The position numbers and the translations under genes are program-made. Positions 54,767 to 63,882 of a DNA stretch of 64,000 nt are shown here, in pieces. This DNA comes from Bradyrhizobium vignae. GTDB taxonomy: Bacteria > Pseudomonadota > Alphaproteobacteria > Rhizobiales > Xanthobacteraceae. The DNA lies in the NCBI RefSeq assembly GCF_004114425.1, contig NZ_RDQF01000022.1:48136-112135 (forward strand), given 5' to 3'. Positions within the stretch are counted from its first letter, which is position 1; each line of letters begins with the position of its first letter. Below the pieces are notes generated by a model, which ran no database searches, had not been told where the DNA came from, and saw only the letters and a list, made by a program, of their open reading frames with translations.

Positions 54767-55589
54767 CTGATCCCGTCCTGCGGGCGGCGGCATCCGAGCC
54801 GCCAGCCGGTTCCTGGACGAAGCGCTTGCGCCGGAACAGCCCGCCGCCGAATGTGACGAAAAACCTGCCGGCTAGCATGAAAGCCAGGGCAAACCACGTC
54901 AGCGCGTAGATCAGGTGGTTATTGGGAAAGCGGATCACGGTCAATCCGCCGATTGGACCGGCGGGAACTTGTGATCCGGCGTCGGCATCCACGAAGAAGG
55001 GCGCGACGTCATGAAGACCGCGTGCCGCCGCGATGGCGGCGACGTCCCGCGAATACCAGCGGTTGTGCTGGGGCACGTTGTTCCGGAGAAAACCGCCCTT
55101 CGGCTCCGTCACGCGGAGCAGGCCGGTGATCTCGACCTGACCATCGGGATTGCCGTCCCTGCGCGTCGATACGTCGCGCCGCTCGGACGGCACGAAGCCG
55201 CGGTTGATCAGCACCAGCGTGCCATCATCGCGCTCGAGCGGCGTCAGCACCCAATAGCCCGGGCCTTCCTCGGTGACGGCCTGAACCAGCGTCTCGCGGT
55301 CATGCAGGAAGCGGCCGCTGACGCTGACGTGCCGGTATTCGTCGTTTGCTGCGCTGATGGCGGGCCATGAAGCGGGCGAGGGGATCGGTTGGGCCGGAGC
55401 GTGGACGCGCTGCTCGACGCGGTCGATCAGAGCCAGCTTCCAGGCCCGTCGCTCGATCTGCCAGACGCCGAGCGCGATCAGAAGTACAAAGGCGGCAAGC
55501 GAGAGGACCGTGAGCCACGGCGAGGGGGCGCGCACAGCCTCGCTGTGCGTCCCTCCTGTCCTGCGCGTCACGGTCCGAGCCTTGCTCAA
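54738..55589 (-). CDS. SURF1 family oxidase assembly protein
   Basis: 283-residue inner-membrane protein with one helix at each end (about 24-42 and 235-253) and a periplasmic domain between. Landmarks: LGVWQIERRAWKLALIDRV, GYWVLTPLERDDGTLVLINRGFVP and PNNHLIYALTWFALAFML. It helps insert heme into oxidase subunit I. TTG at 55589 or GTG at 55571 is the start; there is no ATG near. Thirteen bases after cyoD. Confidence 0.9.
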   Translation of the reverse strand: MSKARTVTRRTGGTHSEAVRAPSPWLTVLSLAAFVLLIALGVWQIERRAWKLALIDRVEQRVHAPAQPIPSPASWPAISAANDEYRHVSVSGRFLHDRETLVQAVTEEGPGYWVLTPLERDDGTLVLINRGFVPSERRDVSTRRDGNPDGQVEITGLLRVTEPKGGFLRNNVPQHNRWYSRDVAAIAAARGLHDVAPFFVDADAGSQVPAGPIGGLTVIRFPNNHLIYALTWFALAFMLAGRFFVTFGGGLFRRKRFVQEPAGGSDAAARRTGSDAGTIVEPT

Positions 55590-55602
55590 TCTGGAGCCTC
55601 GC

Positions 55603-55983
55603 TCAATTCATTCCCGTCATCTGGTGGACCGGCATCATGTTGCTGTTGAGGTGGCCCATCACCCACAGCGAACCGGACAGTGCGATCACCACCATGACGA
55701 TGGTGAAGATCAGCGCCATCATGCTCCAGCCGTTCTCCGATGTCGTGTTCATGTGCAGGAAGTAGATCATGTGCACCACGATCTGCACGACCGCGAAGGC
55801 CATGATCACCAGCGCGGTGATCTGCTTGCTCGGCAGCGTACCGCTCATCACCAGCCAGAACGGGATCGCGGTGAGCACCACCGAGAGCACGAAGCCGAGC
55901 ATGTAGCTCGAGAACGTGCCATGGGCGTGGCCATCGCCATGGTGATGGTCGTCCGCATGGGCGGCGTGGGTATCGGTGCTCAT
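55603..55983 (-). CDS. cyoD: CyoD, cytochrome bo3 quinol oxidase subunit IV
   Basis: 126-residue three-helix subunit with a His-rich N-terminus (HAAHADDHHHGDGHAHG) and the segment MAFAVVQIVVHMIYFLHMN. Its ATG overlaps the cyoC stop by four bases. Confidence 0.94.
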   Translation of the reverse strand: MSTDTHAAHADDHHHGDGHAHGTFSSYMLGFVLSVVLTAIPFWLVMSGTLPSKQITALVIMAFAVVQIVVHMIYFLHMNTTSENGWSMMALIFTIVMVVIALSGSLWVMGHLNSNMMPVHQMTGMN

Positions 55984-56609
55984 CGCAGAACTCCCAGGAG
56001 ATAGACGAAGGTGAAGACGCCGATCCAGACCACGTCGAGGAAATGCCAGAACATCGACAGGCACATCAGACGGCGGCGGTTGGCCTCGATCAGGCCGAAC
56101 TTTTGCACCTGTACCATCAGCGTCACCAGCCAGATCAGGCCGCAGGTGACGTGCAGGCCGTGGGTGCCGACCAGGGTGAAGAAGGCGGACAGGAAGGCGC
56201 TGCGCTGCGGCGTGGCGCCCTCGTGGATCATGTGGGCGAACTCGGTGAGCTCGATGCCAATGAAAGCGGCGCCGAACAGGCCGGTGATCGCCAGCCACAT
56301 CTGGGTCTGGGCGATCTTATTTTGCTGCATCGTCAGCATGGCAAAGCCGTAGGTGATCGACGACAGCAGCAGCATGGACGTGTTCACCGCGACCAGGTTC
56401 AGGTCGAACAGGTCCTTCGGCGCCGGCCCGGCGGCGTAGTTGCCGCCGAGCACGCCGAAGGTGGCGAACAGGATCGCGAAGATGAGGCAGTCGCTCATCA
56501 GGTAGATCCAGAAGCCGAGCGAGGTGCTGTAGCCTTCCGGATGGGGATGTTCGTCGGCGAGATAGAACAGCGGCTCGCCGGTTTGCGAGGGATTTACAGA
56601 GACAGTCAT
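55980..56609 (-). CDS. cyoC: CyoC, cytochrome bo3 quinol oxidase subunit III
   Basis: 209-residue, five-helix subunit III (LGFWIYLMSDCLIFAILFATF; HGLHVTCGLIWLVTLMVQV; WHFLDVVWIGVFTFVYLLG). It starts directly after the cyoB stop and overlaps cyoD. Confidence 0.95.
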   Translation of the reverse strand: MTVSVNPSQTGEPLFYLADEHPHPEGYSTSLGFWIYLMSDCLIFAILFATFGVLGGNYAAGPAPKDLFDLNLVAVNTSMLLLSSITYGFAMLTMQQNKIAQTQMWLAITGLFGAAFIGIELTEFAHMIHEGATPQRSAFLSAFFTLVGTHGLHVTCGLIWLVTLMVQVQKFGLIEANRRRLMCLSMFWHFLDVVWIGVFTFVYLLGVLR

Positions 56610-58607
56610 TTACTTGGCTCCGGCGAGCAGTTTGGTGCGCGCGTCCTCGGTCCGGATGACGTCTTCAGCCGGAATGTCGAAGTCGCGGTGGTAGTTGAAG
56701 GTGTGACCGATACCGACGGCGAGCATCGCAACGAAGCTCACGGCCGCCAGCCACCACATGTACCAGATCAGGCCGAAACCCATCGCGGTGGCGAAGCCGG
56801 CGAGGATGATGCCGGTGCCGGTGCTAGCAGGCATGTGGATCGGCTTGAACCCGGTGAGCGGACGCTGGTAGCCGCGCTTCTTCATGTCCCACCACGCGTC
56901 ATTGTCGTGCACGACGGGGGTGAAGGCGAAGTTGTAGTCCGGCGGCGGCGAGGACGTCGCCCATTCCAGCGTGCGCGCGTCCCAGGGATCGCCGGTGACG
57001 TCCTTGAGCTGCTCGCGCTTGAGCAGGCTCACTGCGAACTGCATCAGCATCGAGAGGATGCCGATGAAGACGAAGAGCGCCCCGATCGCGGCGATGACGA
57101 ACCAGATCTGCAAGCTGGGATCGTCGAACACGCGCAGGCGGCGGGTCACGCCCATCAGGCCGAGCACGTAGAGGGGCATGAAGGCCAGGTAGAACCCGGT
57201 GACCCAGAACCAGAACGACATCTTGCCCCAGAACGGATCGAGCTTGAAGCCGAACGCCTTCGGGAACCAGTAGTTGATGCCGGCGAAGGCGCCGAACACC
57301 ACGCCGCCGATGATCACGTTGTGGAAGTGCGCGATCAGGAACAGGCTGTTGTGCAGCACGAAGTCGGCCGGCGGCACCGCGAGCAGCACGCCGGTCATGC
57401 CGCCGATCACGAAGGTCAGCATGAAGGCGATCGTCCACATCATCGGCAATTCGTAGCGGATGCGGCCGCGGTACATCGTGAACAGCCAGTTGAACATCTT
57501 CGCGCCCGTCGGGATCGAGATGATCATCGTGGTGATGCCGAAGAACGAATTGACGCTGGCTCCGGAGCCCATCGTGAAGAAGTGGTGCAGCCACACCAGG
57601 TACGACAGGATGGTGATGACGACCGTGGCGTAGACCATCGAGGTGTAGCCGAACAGCCGCTTGCCCGAGAAGGTCGAGGTGACCTCCGAGAAGATGCCGA
57701 ACGCCGGGAGAACCAGGATGTAGACCTCGGGGTGGCCCCAGATCCAGATCAGGTTCACGTACATCATCGGGCTGCCGCCGAAATCGTTCGTGAAGAAGTT
57801 GGTGCCGACGTAGCGATCGAGCGACAGCAGCGCGAGCACGACGGTCAGGACCGGGAAGGAGGCGACGATCAGCACGTTGGTGCAGAGCGAGGTCCAGGTG
57901 AACACCGGCATCTTCATCATGGTCATGCCGGGGCAGCGCAGCTTGACGATGGTACAGATCAGGTTGATGCCGGATAATGTCGTTCCGACGCCGGCGACCT
58001 GCAGTGCCCAGATGTAGTAGTCGACGCCGACATCGGGACTGTAGCCGATGTTCGAGAGCGGCGGATAAGCCAGCCAGCCGGTGCGGGCGAATTCGCCGAT
58101 GAACAGCGAGGCCATCACAAGCACCGCACCGCCGACCGTCATCCAGAAGCTGAAATTATTCAGGAACGGGAACGACACGTCGCGTGCGCCGATCTGGAGC
58201 GGCACCACGTAGTTCATCAGGCCGGTGACCAGTGGCATCGCCACGAAGAAGATCATGATCACGCCGTGGGCGGTGAAGACCTGGTCGTAGTGATGGGCAT
58301 TGAGATAGCCTTCCGAGCCGCCAAAGGCGAGCATCTGCTGGCCGCGCATCATCAGTGCGTCGGCGAAGCCGCGCAGCAGCATCACGATACCGAGGATCAT
58401 GTACATGATGCCGATGCGCTTGTGGTCCACCGTGGTGAACCATTCGCGCCAGAGATAGCCCCAGAGACGGAAATAGGTGAGGCCGCCAAGCAGCGCGGCG
58501 CCGCCGAGGGCGACCACCACGAAAGTGCCGACGACGATCGGCTCGTGCAGCGGCAGTGACTCGAAACCGAGCCGGCCGAAGATGAGCTTGAGAAGATCAG
58601 GAGACAT
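56610..58607 (-). CDS. cyoB: CyoB, cytochrome bo3 quinol oxidase subunit I
   Basis: 665-residue catalytic subunit with about 15 helices. Heme b and o3/CuB histidines lie in FTAHGVIMIFFVAMP, WIWGHPEVYILVLPAFGI and HFHNVIIGG; the K-channel and D-channel motifs appear intact. The quinol-oxidase-specific N-terminal helix is present. Eleven bases after cyoA. Confidence 0.97.
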   Translation of the reverse strand: MSPDLLKLIFGRLGFESLPLHEPIVVGTFVVVALGGAALLGGLTYFRLWGYLWREWFTTVDHKRIGIMYMILGIVMLLRGFADALMMRGQQMLAFGGSEGYLNAHHYDQVFTAHGVIMIFFVAMPLVTGLMNYVVPLQIGARDVSFPFLNNFSFWMTVGGAVLVMASLFIGEFARTGWLAYPPLSNIGYSPDVGVDYYIWALQVAGVGTTLSGINLICTIVKLRCPGMTMMKMPVFTWTSLCTNVLIVASFPVLTVVLALLSLDRYVGTNFFTNDFGGSPMMYVNLIWIWGHPEVYILVLPAFGIFSEVTSTFSGKRLFGYTSMVYATVVITILSYLVWLHHFFTMGSGASVNSFFGITTMIISIPTGAKMFNWLFTMYRGRIRYELPMMWTIAFMLTFVIGGMTGVLLAVPPADFVLHNSLFLIAHFHNVIIGGVVFGAFAGINYWFPKAFGFKLDPFWGKMSFWFWVTGFYLAFMPLYVLGLMGVTRRLRVFDDPSLQIWFVIAAIGALFVFIGILSMLMQFAVSLLKREQLKDVTGDPWDARTLEWATSSPPPDYNFAFTPVVHDNDAWWDMKKRGYQRPLTGFKPIHMPASTGTGIILAGFATAMGFGLIWYMWWLAAVSFVAMLAVGIGHTFNYHRDFDIPAEDVIRTEDARTKLLAGAK

Positions 58608-58618
58608 GCGCGTTCTCT

Positions 58619-59779
58619 TTAGGAGTCTGACTTCGGACGCTGTCCGAGGAAGAAGGACAAGGACTTCAGCGGCGTGAACGACGGCCGCTTCAGGCCGGCG
58701 CCGATGAGCGGCATTGTGTCGGTGGGCGCCTTGATCGACGCGGTGGTCTGGCCTTGCGGCGCATCCGGTGTGCAGGTGCCGGCGACGAAGGTCGGCTCCG
58801 GTCCGAGCACCGTGCCGCGGCGGGCATACTTGTCGTAGGTGAGCGGCAGGGTGTTGTTCAGGCCCTCATGGCCGTTGCCGCCCTTGGCGTCGATGGCCAT
58901 CATCTCGCTCTGGCACATCTTGCCGGTTTCGACGCACATGTTGAGGATCAGGCGGTAGAGATCGGCATCGACGCTGCCCCAGCGCCGCACGGGCTCGTTC
59001 TGGCTGGGCTTCTCCAACTGGAGATATTCGGCCCGGCCGAGCGATCCGCCGGCGGACTTGGCGCTGGCGATCCAGGCATCAAAGCCCTTGTCGTCGAGGC
59101 CCTGGAAGTTGAAGTGCATACCGGAGAAGCCGGCGCCGCTGTAGTTCGCCGAGAAACCCTTATAGGTGCCGGCGTGGTTCACGACGGCATGGAGCTTGGT
59201 CTCCATGCCCGGCATCGCATAGATCTGGCCGGCGAGCGCGGGGATGTAGAAGGAGTTCATCACCGAGGAGGCGGTGATGCGGAAGTTGATCGGGCGATCA
59301 ACCGGCGCGGCGAGCTCGTTGACGGTGGCGATGCCGTAGTCCGGATAGATGAAGAGCCACTTCCAGTCGAGCGCGACGACATCGACCTCGAGCGGGGCTT
59401 TGGACTGGTCCACGGCGCGGTCGGCATGGATGCGGCCGAGGGTGCGATAAGGGTCGAGCAGATGGGTACCCATCCAGGTCAGCGCGCCCAGGCAGACGAT
59501 GATCAAGAGCGGCGCCGACCAGATCACCAGCTCGAGCTTGGTCGAGTGGTCCCATTCCGGCTCGTAGCGAGCGGCCGTGTTTGATTGGCGATAGCGCCAG
59601 GCGAACAGCAGCGTCAGCGCCATCACGGGAAGGACGATCAGGAGCATCAGGACGGTGGAGATGATGACGAGGTCGCGCTGCTGGGCAGCGATGTCGCCGG
59701 CTGGCGCCAGCACGACATAGTCGCAGCCGCTGAGTGCGGCAGCCAGAGGTAGTAGCGCCAGGATCTTGAGACGAGACAC
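58619..59779 (-). CDS. cyoA: CyoA, cytochrome bo3 quinol oxidase subunit II
   Basis: 386-residue lipoprotein subunit. Lipobox LSGC with C19, two helices, then a cupredoxin domain that lacks the CuA ligands, as expected for quinol rather than cytochrome c oxidases. The C-terminal tail is longer than in E. coli CyoA. First gene of the cyoABCD-surf1-regSR run; a perfect 23-base palindrome lies 67 bases upstream. Confidence 0.95.
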   Translation of the reverse strand: MSRLKILALLPLAAALSGCDYVVLAPAGDIAAQQRDLVIISTVLMLLIVLPVMALTLLFAWRYRQSNTAARYEPEWDHSTKLELVIWSAPLLIIVCLGALTWMGTHLLDPYRTLGRIHADRAVDQSKAPLEVDVVALDWKWLFIYPDYGIATVNELAAPVDRPINFRITASSVMNSFYIPALAGQIYAMPGMETKLHAVVNHAGTYKGFSANYSGAGFSGMHFNFQGLDDKGFDAWIASAKSAGGSLGRAEYLQLEKPSQNEPVRRWGSVDADLYRLILNMCVETGKMCQSEMMAIDAKGGNGHEGLNNTLPLTYDKYARRGTVLGPEPTFVAGTCTPDAPQGQTTASIKAPTDTMPLIGAGLKRPSFTPLKSLSFFLGQRPKSDS

Positions 59780-59845
59780 GGGCCGAGCCTTTGAGAATGA
59801 GTTTCCTATGCGGGGCCAACGGGTAGCTGCGGCGCAACAATCCGG

Positions 59846-59868
59846 ACATTGGACAATTTGTCCAATGT
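59846..59868. promoter_or_regulatory. Perfect 11-bp-arm palindrome between cyoA and the MFS gene
   Basis: ACATTGGACAA (59846-59856), one base, TTGTCCAATGT (59858-59868). It is centred between divergent starts (cyoA 59779, MFS 59961). It is AT-richer than the extragenic repeats and occurs once here, so it looks like a regulator-binding site. The regulator is unknown. Confidence 0.7.
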
Positions 59869-59960
59869 TGCAGTGCGGGAGGTTGGGTCAGACAAGGGCA
59901 GATTGCCTGGCGTCCGGCCGGGCGTTCGGCTTTGGTTTTCAGGACGTTAAGGGCGCACGA

Positions 59961-61289
59961 ATGGCGACGGCACAGACCCCCGCAATGGCAGACCTCCACA
60001 CGGGCGAACACGGCCACGATCAGGCCAGTCCCGGCGAGATCGCCATCGGCGTCATCATCGGCCGCACCTCCGAATTCTTCGACTTCTTCGTCTTCGCGAT
60101 CGCTTCGGTGATTGTGTTCCCGCGCCTGGTGTTCCCGTTCGCGAGCGAACTGACCGGCACCCTCTATTCCTTCATGATCTTTGCGCTGGCCTTCATGGCC
60201 CGGCCGATCGGCACCGTCATTTTCATGACGATCGACCATGCCTACGGCAAAACGGCCAAGCTGATCTCGGCGCTGTTCCTGCTCGGCACCGCCACCGTGG
60301 CGCTCGCGTTCCTGCCCGGCTATCACGACATCGGCGTTGCCGCGATCTGGCTGCTGGCGCTGGCGCGCATCGCACAAGGTCTGGCCTGGGGCGGCGCCTG
60401 GGACGGCATGGCTTCGCTGCTGGCGTTGAACGCGCCGGCCTCGAAGCGCGGCTGGTACGCGATGGTGCCGCAGCTCGGCGCCCCGCTCGGACTGATCGTG
60501 GCGAGCGCGCTGTTCGCCTATTTCGCCGGCAACCTCTCGGCCGATGATTTCTTCGATTGGGGCTGGCGCTATCCGTTCTTCGTCGCCTTCGCCATCAACG
60601 TCGTCGCGCTGTTCGCGCGCCTGCGCATGGTGACGACGGAAGAATACGCGACGCTGTTCGAGACCCGCGAACTCCAGCCCGCGCGCATTTCCGAGACCGT
60701 CGCGCGCGAAGGCCACAACATCATGCTCGGCGCATTCGCGCCGCTGGCGAGCTTCGCGCTGTTCCACATGGTCACGGTGTTTCCGCTGTCCTGGGTGTTC
60801 CTGTTCACCCGCGAAAGCCCGGTGCGCTTCTTGATCATCGAGATCGTCGCTGCCGTGTTCGGCGTCGCCGCGATCGTTGTCTCCGGCATCATCGCCGACC
60901 GTGTCGGGCGCAAGTCGCTGCTGATGGGATCGGCGATCGCAATTGCGATCTACAGCGGCTTCGCGCCGCAACTGCTCGATGCCGGCGCGTTCGGCGAGAC
61001 CATCTACATGGTGATCGGCTTCATCCTGCTCGGCCTGTCCTTCGGCCAGTCCTCCGGCGCGATCGCCTCGAACTTCAGGCAGGCGTACCGCTACACGGCG
61101 TCCGCGTTGACCTCCGACATGGCCTGGCTGTTCGGCGCCGGCTTTGCTCCACTGGTCGCGCTGCTGCTCGCCACCAATCTCGGCGTCATCGCTTCGGGCG
61201 CGTATCTGCTGTCAGGCGCGTTCTGGACCCTGCTCGCGCTCTGGCTCAGTGGCCAGCGTGAGGCGGGGGATATGGACGCGGGCCGTTAG
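59961..61289 (+). CDS. MFS transporter, metabolite:H+ symporter type
   Basis: 442 residues from the ATG at 59961, with 12 predicted helices and the MHS-family pattern (SEFFDFFVFAIASVIVFPRLVFP; ARPIGTVIF; GGAWDGMASLLALNAPASKRGWYAMVPQLGAP; DRVGRKSLLMG). Relatives import citrate, ketoglutarate or proline/betaine; the substrate here is unknown. Divergent from the cyo operon across a shared palindrome. Confidence 0.88.
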   Translation: MATAQTPAMADLHTGEHGHDQASPGEIAIGVIIGRTSEFFDFFVFAIASVIVFPRLVFPFASELTGTLYSFMIFALAFMARPIGTVIFMTIDHAYGKTAKLISALFLLGTATVALAFLPGYHDIGVAAIWLLALARIAQGLAWGGAWDGMASLLALNAPASKRGWYAMVPQLGAPLGLIVASALFAYFAGNLSADDFFDWGWRYPFFVAFAINVVALFARLRMVTTEEYATLFETRELQPARISETVAREGHNIMLGAFAPLASFALFHMVTVFPLSWVFLFTRESPVRFLIIEIVAAVFGVAAIVVSGIIADRVGRKSLLMGSAIAIAIYSGFAPQLLDAGAFGETIYMVIGFILLGLSFGQSSGAIASNFRQAYRYTASALTSDMAWLFGAGFAPLVALLLATNLGVIASGAYLLSGAFWTLLALWLSGQREAGDMDAGR

Positions 61290-61302
61290 CTATAGCGCGT
61301 AG

Positions 61303-61396
61303 CTTGTTGGGTGGGCGAAGGCGCTTTGCGCCGCGCCCACCATCTTTCGGAGATCGCAATAGAGAAGTGGTGGGGACGCTTGCGCTTTGCCCACCC
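61303..61396. repeat. Extragenic 'gggtgggc...gcccaccct' repeat
   Basis: gggtgggcgaaggcgc ... gcgccgcgcccacc and a second gcgctttgcccaccct make an imperfect palindrome in the gap between the convergent MFS and M48 genes. Confidence 0.6.
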
Positions 61397-61415
61397 TAAG
61401 GCAGTCGGGCGAGTG

Positions 61416-62915
61416 TCAATCCGCCACGATCTTCACGCGATCGCGCACCTTCACCTGCGCGGTGCGATCGAGGCCATTGAGCACGCGGAAGCGCTCGGCG
61501 GGATGGTCGACGCCGGCCATGCGGTGGGAGAGCGACTCAACGGTATCGCCGGGCTGCACGGTGATGACCTTGATGCGCAGCGGGCGCGCGGCCTGGATCT
61601 CGTCGAGCGTCAGGCGGCGGAATGAGTTGACGGTCTCGCGCGCGTTGCGCTCGCTCTCGGTCGATTTCTGCCGTGTCGCGAAGATGAAGCGGTAGACGTC
61701 GCTACCGAAGCGCAGCGCATAGACCTTGAACTGCCACTGATCGCCCTTGGCGGTGGCGGATGCCGCCGGAAAACCGTTGATGGTGAGATCCTCGGTCGAG
61801 GCCTTCTCGACGCCTTCCATCCAGCCCGAATTGAGGTAGTCGCCGAGCGATTGTTCGGCCGGCACGCGCACGACGTCGAAGCGCATCGCCTGTGCGCCGC
61901 CCTCGCGCACGCCGATCACGGCCTGCGCGGTGTTGTCGAGCGTGAAATTGTCCGGCGCCTGGAAGGTGAAGCCGAGCTTCGGATGCAGGAAGCGCCGGCC
62001 GCGGACAAAACCTTCGCTGGGGTCTTCGCCATAGACGAGGTTGTCGATCGCGGCGAGATAGCTTTCGCGGTCGCGCTCGGCGCCTTCAGGCGCAGTGTAT
62101 TGCCGCGCGATGTTCTGCGCGTTCTGCACCCGCTCCGGGGTTGCCGGATGCGACGAGGTGAAATCCTGGGCGCGCGGATCGAGCGAGCTCTTGCCGGCCT
62201 TCAGCTCGGCATTACGCTCCATCGCCGACAGAAAGCGAGCAGCGCCATAAGGGTCGAAATGCGCCTTGGCGGAGATGCCGACGCCGATGCCGTCGGCCTC
62301 GAACTCCTGCTTGCGCGAGAAGCTCGCCATGGTGAGCTTGGTCTTGGCGAGCGCCAGCGCGGTGAGATCGGGATCGTTGCTCATGTCGGTGACGACGCGG
62401 GTGACGATCGCGGCCTGGCGAGCCTGGTCCTCGCGCATTGCCGCGTGCTTGGACAGCACATGCGCCATCTCGTGGCTGAGCACGGAGGACAATTCCGACG
62501 TATCGCTGGCAAGCGCGAGCAGGCCACGCGTGACGTAGAGCTGGCCGTTCGGCAGGGCGAAGGCGTTCACTGCGCCGGAATTGAGGATGGTGACCTTGTA
62601 GCCCTGGTCGGGACGGTCGGAGGCCGCGACCAGCCGGTCGACGGTCTTGCTGACGAGCGCCTCGAGCTTGGGGTCGTCATAGGTGCCGCCATAGCTCGCC
62701 AGGATGCGCTCGTGCTCCTTCTCGGTGGCGGGGGTTTGCGCCACGGCGGGCTTCGGCTTCGGCATCACCACGGTCGGCGGGGGCGCCGCCGTCTGGAACC
62801 GGCCCATATCGCCACAACCGGCGAGAGCCGTGCCCAGGACAAGGCACAGCGCAGCCGGCGCCGCCCGCAGCCGGCGGCGTTCACTCCGTACGTGCCGTTC
62901 TAGCACCCCATCCAC
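61416..62915 (-). CDS. M48 family lipoprotein metalloprotease with C-terminal LysM-like domain
   Basis: 499 residues. Lipobox LAGC (C34), zinc motif HEMAH (148-152) and the third ligand in KQEFEADGIGV. A substrate-like beta region follows, and the C-terminal segment VITVQPGDTVESLSHRM ... RVLNGLDR reads as a LysM-type peptidoglycan-binding motif. Probably a BepA/LoiP-like outer-membrane quality-control peptidase. Confidence 0.9.
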   Translation of the reverse strand: MDGVLERHVRSERRRLRAAPAALCLVLGTALAGCGDMGRFQTAAPPPTVVMPKPKPAVAQTPATEKEHERILASYGGTYDDPKLEALVSKTVDRLVAASDRPDQGYKVTILNSGAVNAFALPNGQLYVTRGLLALASDTSELSSVLSHEMAHVLSKHAAMREDQARQAAIVTRVVTDMSNDPDLTALALAKTKLTMASFSRKQEFEADGIGVGISAKAHFDPYGAARFLSAMERNAELKAGKSSLDPRAQDFTSSHPATPERVQNAQNIARQYTAPEGAERDRESYLAAIDNLVYGEDPSEGFVRGRRFLHPKLGFTFQAPDNFTLDNTAQAVIGVREGGAQAMRFDVVRVPAEQSLGDYLNSGWMEGVEKASTEDLTINGFPAASATAKGDQWQFKVYALRFGSDVYRFIFATRQKSTESERNARETVNSFRRLTLDEIQAARPLRIKVITVQPGDTVESLSHRMAGVDHPAERFRVLNGLDRTAQVKVRDRVKIVAD

Positions 62916-62941
62916 GTCGCTTAACCCGTGCCTGGCCTGAT

Positions 62942-63712
62942 CTAAGGCCTTACCCCTGTCGGCTCGCTTGCGCCCAGCAACTCGACCTGTCCCACAAGGC
63001 GCACATCGATGCGCGGCCCCGTATTCCCCTCAACCCAGCCCCGAACTCGAATACGCCTATTTTCCAGGGACTTAAGGGCGATGCCAGCGCTTTCGAACGC
63101 CGGTAGCGTGCGCTTTGAAATAGTCACGGCAAAGCCACGTGTCCAGTTCCGTCCGAAGTTGAGGTAGGTCGTTGCCCCAGCTTGCCGGACCGACAGGACT
63201 TTGCCCTCGACTACCGTAAAGCGCCCGATCTCCGCCAAAATATCGTCCGGACTTTCCGCGTTTTTTATGGCCGACGGGTCAGCCCAGCTGCCCATTTTTT
63301 GCCGCCGTGCCGCCGCCTCGGACGCCATCAGCGCGGTCGCGCAGTCCTTGTCCACAATCTCGGCGGAGACGAAGGCGTCGCCCTGGGCGAGCAGCATGGC
63401 CTGCACCGAGGTGTCGTTTTCGCCGATGAAGACCAGCGCACCCTGGCGGCCGTAGCGGTCGGGCGTGTCGTCGGCGCTGCGCAGCGTCACGTCGCGGCCG
63501 GAGAGCAGTGAGGTCAGCGCCTGCTTCGTGGTCGCCGTCTGCTCGATCCCCGTGAGGCGGATCTCGCGCCCGTCATCGAGACGCACGCTGCGCGCATCCA
63601 CGATCGCCGCGACGCGGCCCTCGCCTTGTGACTCGAAATGGCACGGTGTCGCGAACGCGCCGTGAGCCGCGACGAGAAGAAATGCGACGATGGGATGGAG
63701 CAGTTGCGTCAC
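62942..63712 (-). CDS. Exported thermonuclease/SNase-like protein
   Basis: 256 residues from a GTG at 63712. A signal peptide (LLHPIVAFLLVAAHGAFA) is followed by an SNase-like domain (GRVAAIVDARSVRLDDGREIRLTGIE; DTPDRYGRQGALVFI; AQGDAFVS). The catalytic Arg/Glu pattern of staphylococcal nuclease is only partly kept, so nuclease activity is unsure. The frame stays open to 63886 but that extension runs through the dispersed repeat at 63789-63873 and is unlikely to be translated. Confidence 0.78.
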   Translation of the reverse strand: MTQLLHPIVAFLLVAAHGAFATPCHFESQGEGRVAAIVDARSVRLDDGREIRLTGIEQTATTKQALTSLLSGRDVTLRSADDTPDRYGRQGALVFIGENDTSVQAMLLAQGDAFVSAEIVDKDCATALMASEAAARRQKMGSWADPSAIKNAESPDDILAEIGRFTVVEGKVLSVRQAGATTYLNFGRNWTRGFAVTISKRTLPAFESAGIALKSLENRRIRVRGWVEGNTGPRIDVRLVGQVELLGASEPTGVRP

Positions 63713-63788
63713 GTGACCCGGAAAGGTTGCATTGCGGCCGGACTTTAACTCATGCGCGGTGAGACGCGAAGGGTCTTCCTCACACGCC

Positions 63789-63873
63789 GTCATTGCGAGG
63801 AGGCCTTCGCGACGAAGCAATCCAGAATCTTTCCCGCGGATGCATTTCTGGAATGCTTCGCTGCGCTCGCAAT
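63789..63873. repeat. Dispersed 'gcgaagcaatccagaat' repeat, copy 3
   Basis: cgtcattgcgag, cgacgaagcaatccagaatc and cccgcggatgcatt, ending in a reversed ggaatgcttcgctgcgctcgcaa. Shares its core with 11840-11905 and 35951-36064. Confidence 0.8.
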
Positions 63874-63882
63874 TGTCGATGT

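Noticed and set aside
56043..57977. 644-codon open frame antisense to cyoB/cyoC
   Set aside because: Codon-mirror artefact; Glu/Asp/His-rich with no structure, while cyoB is certain.
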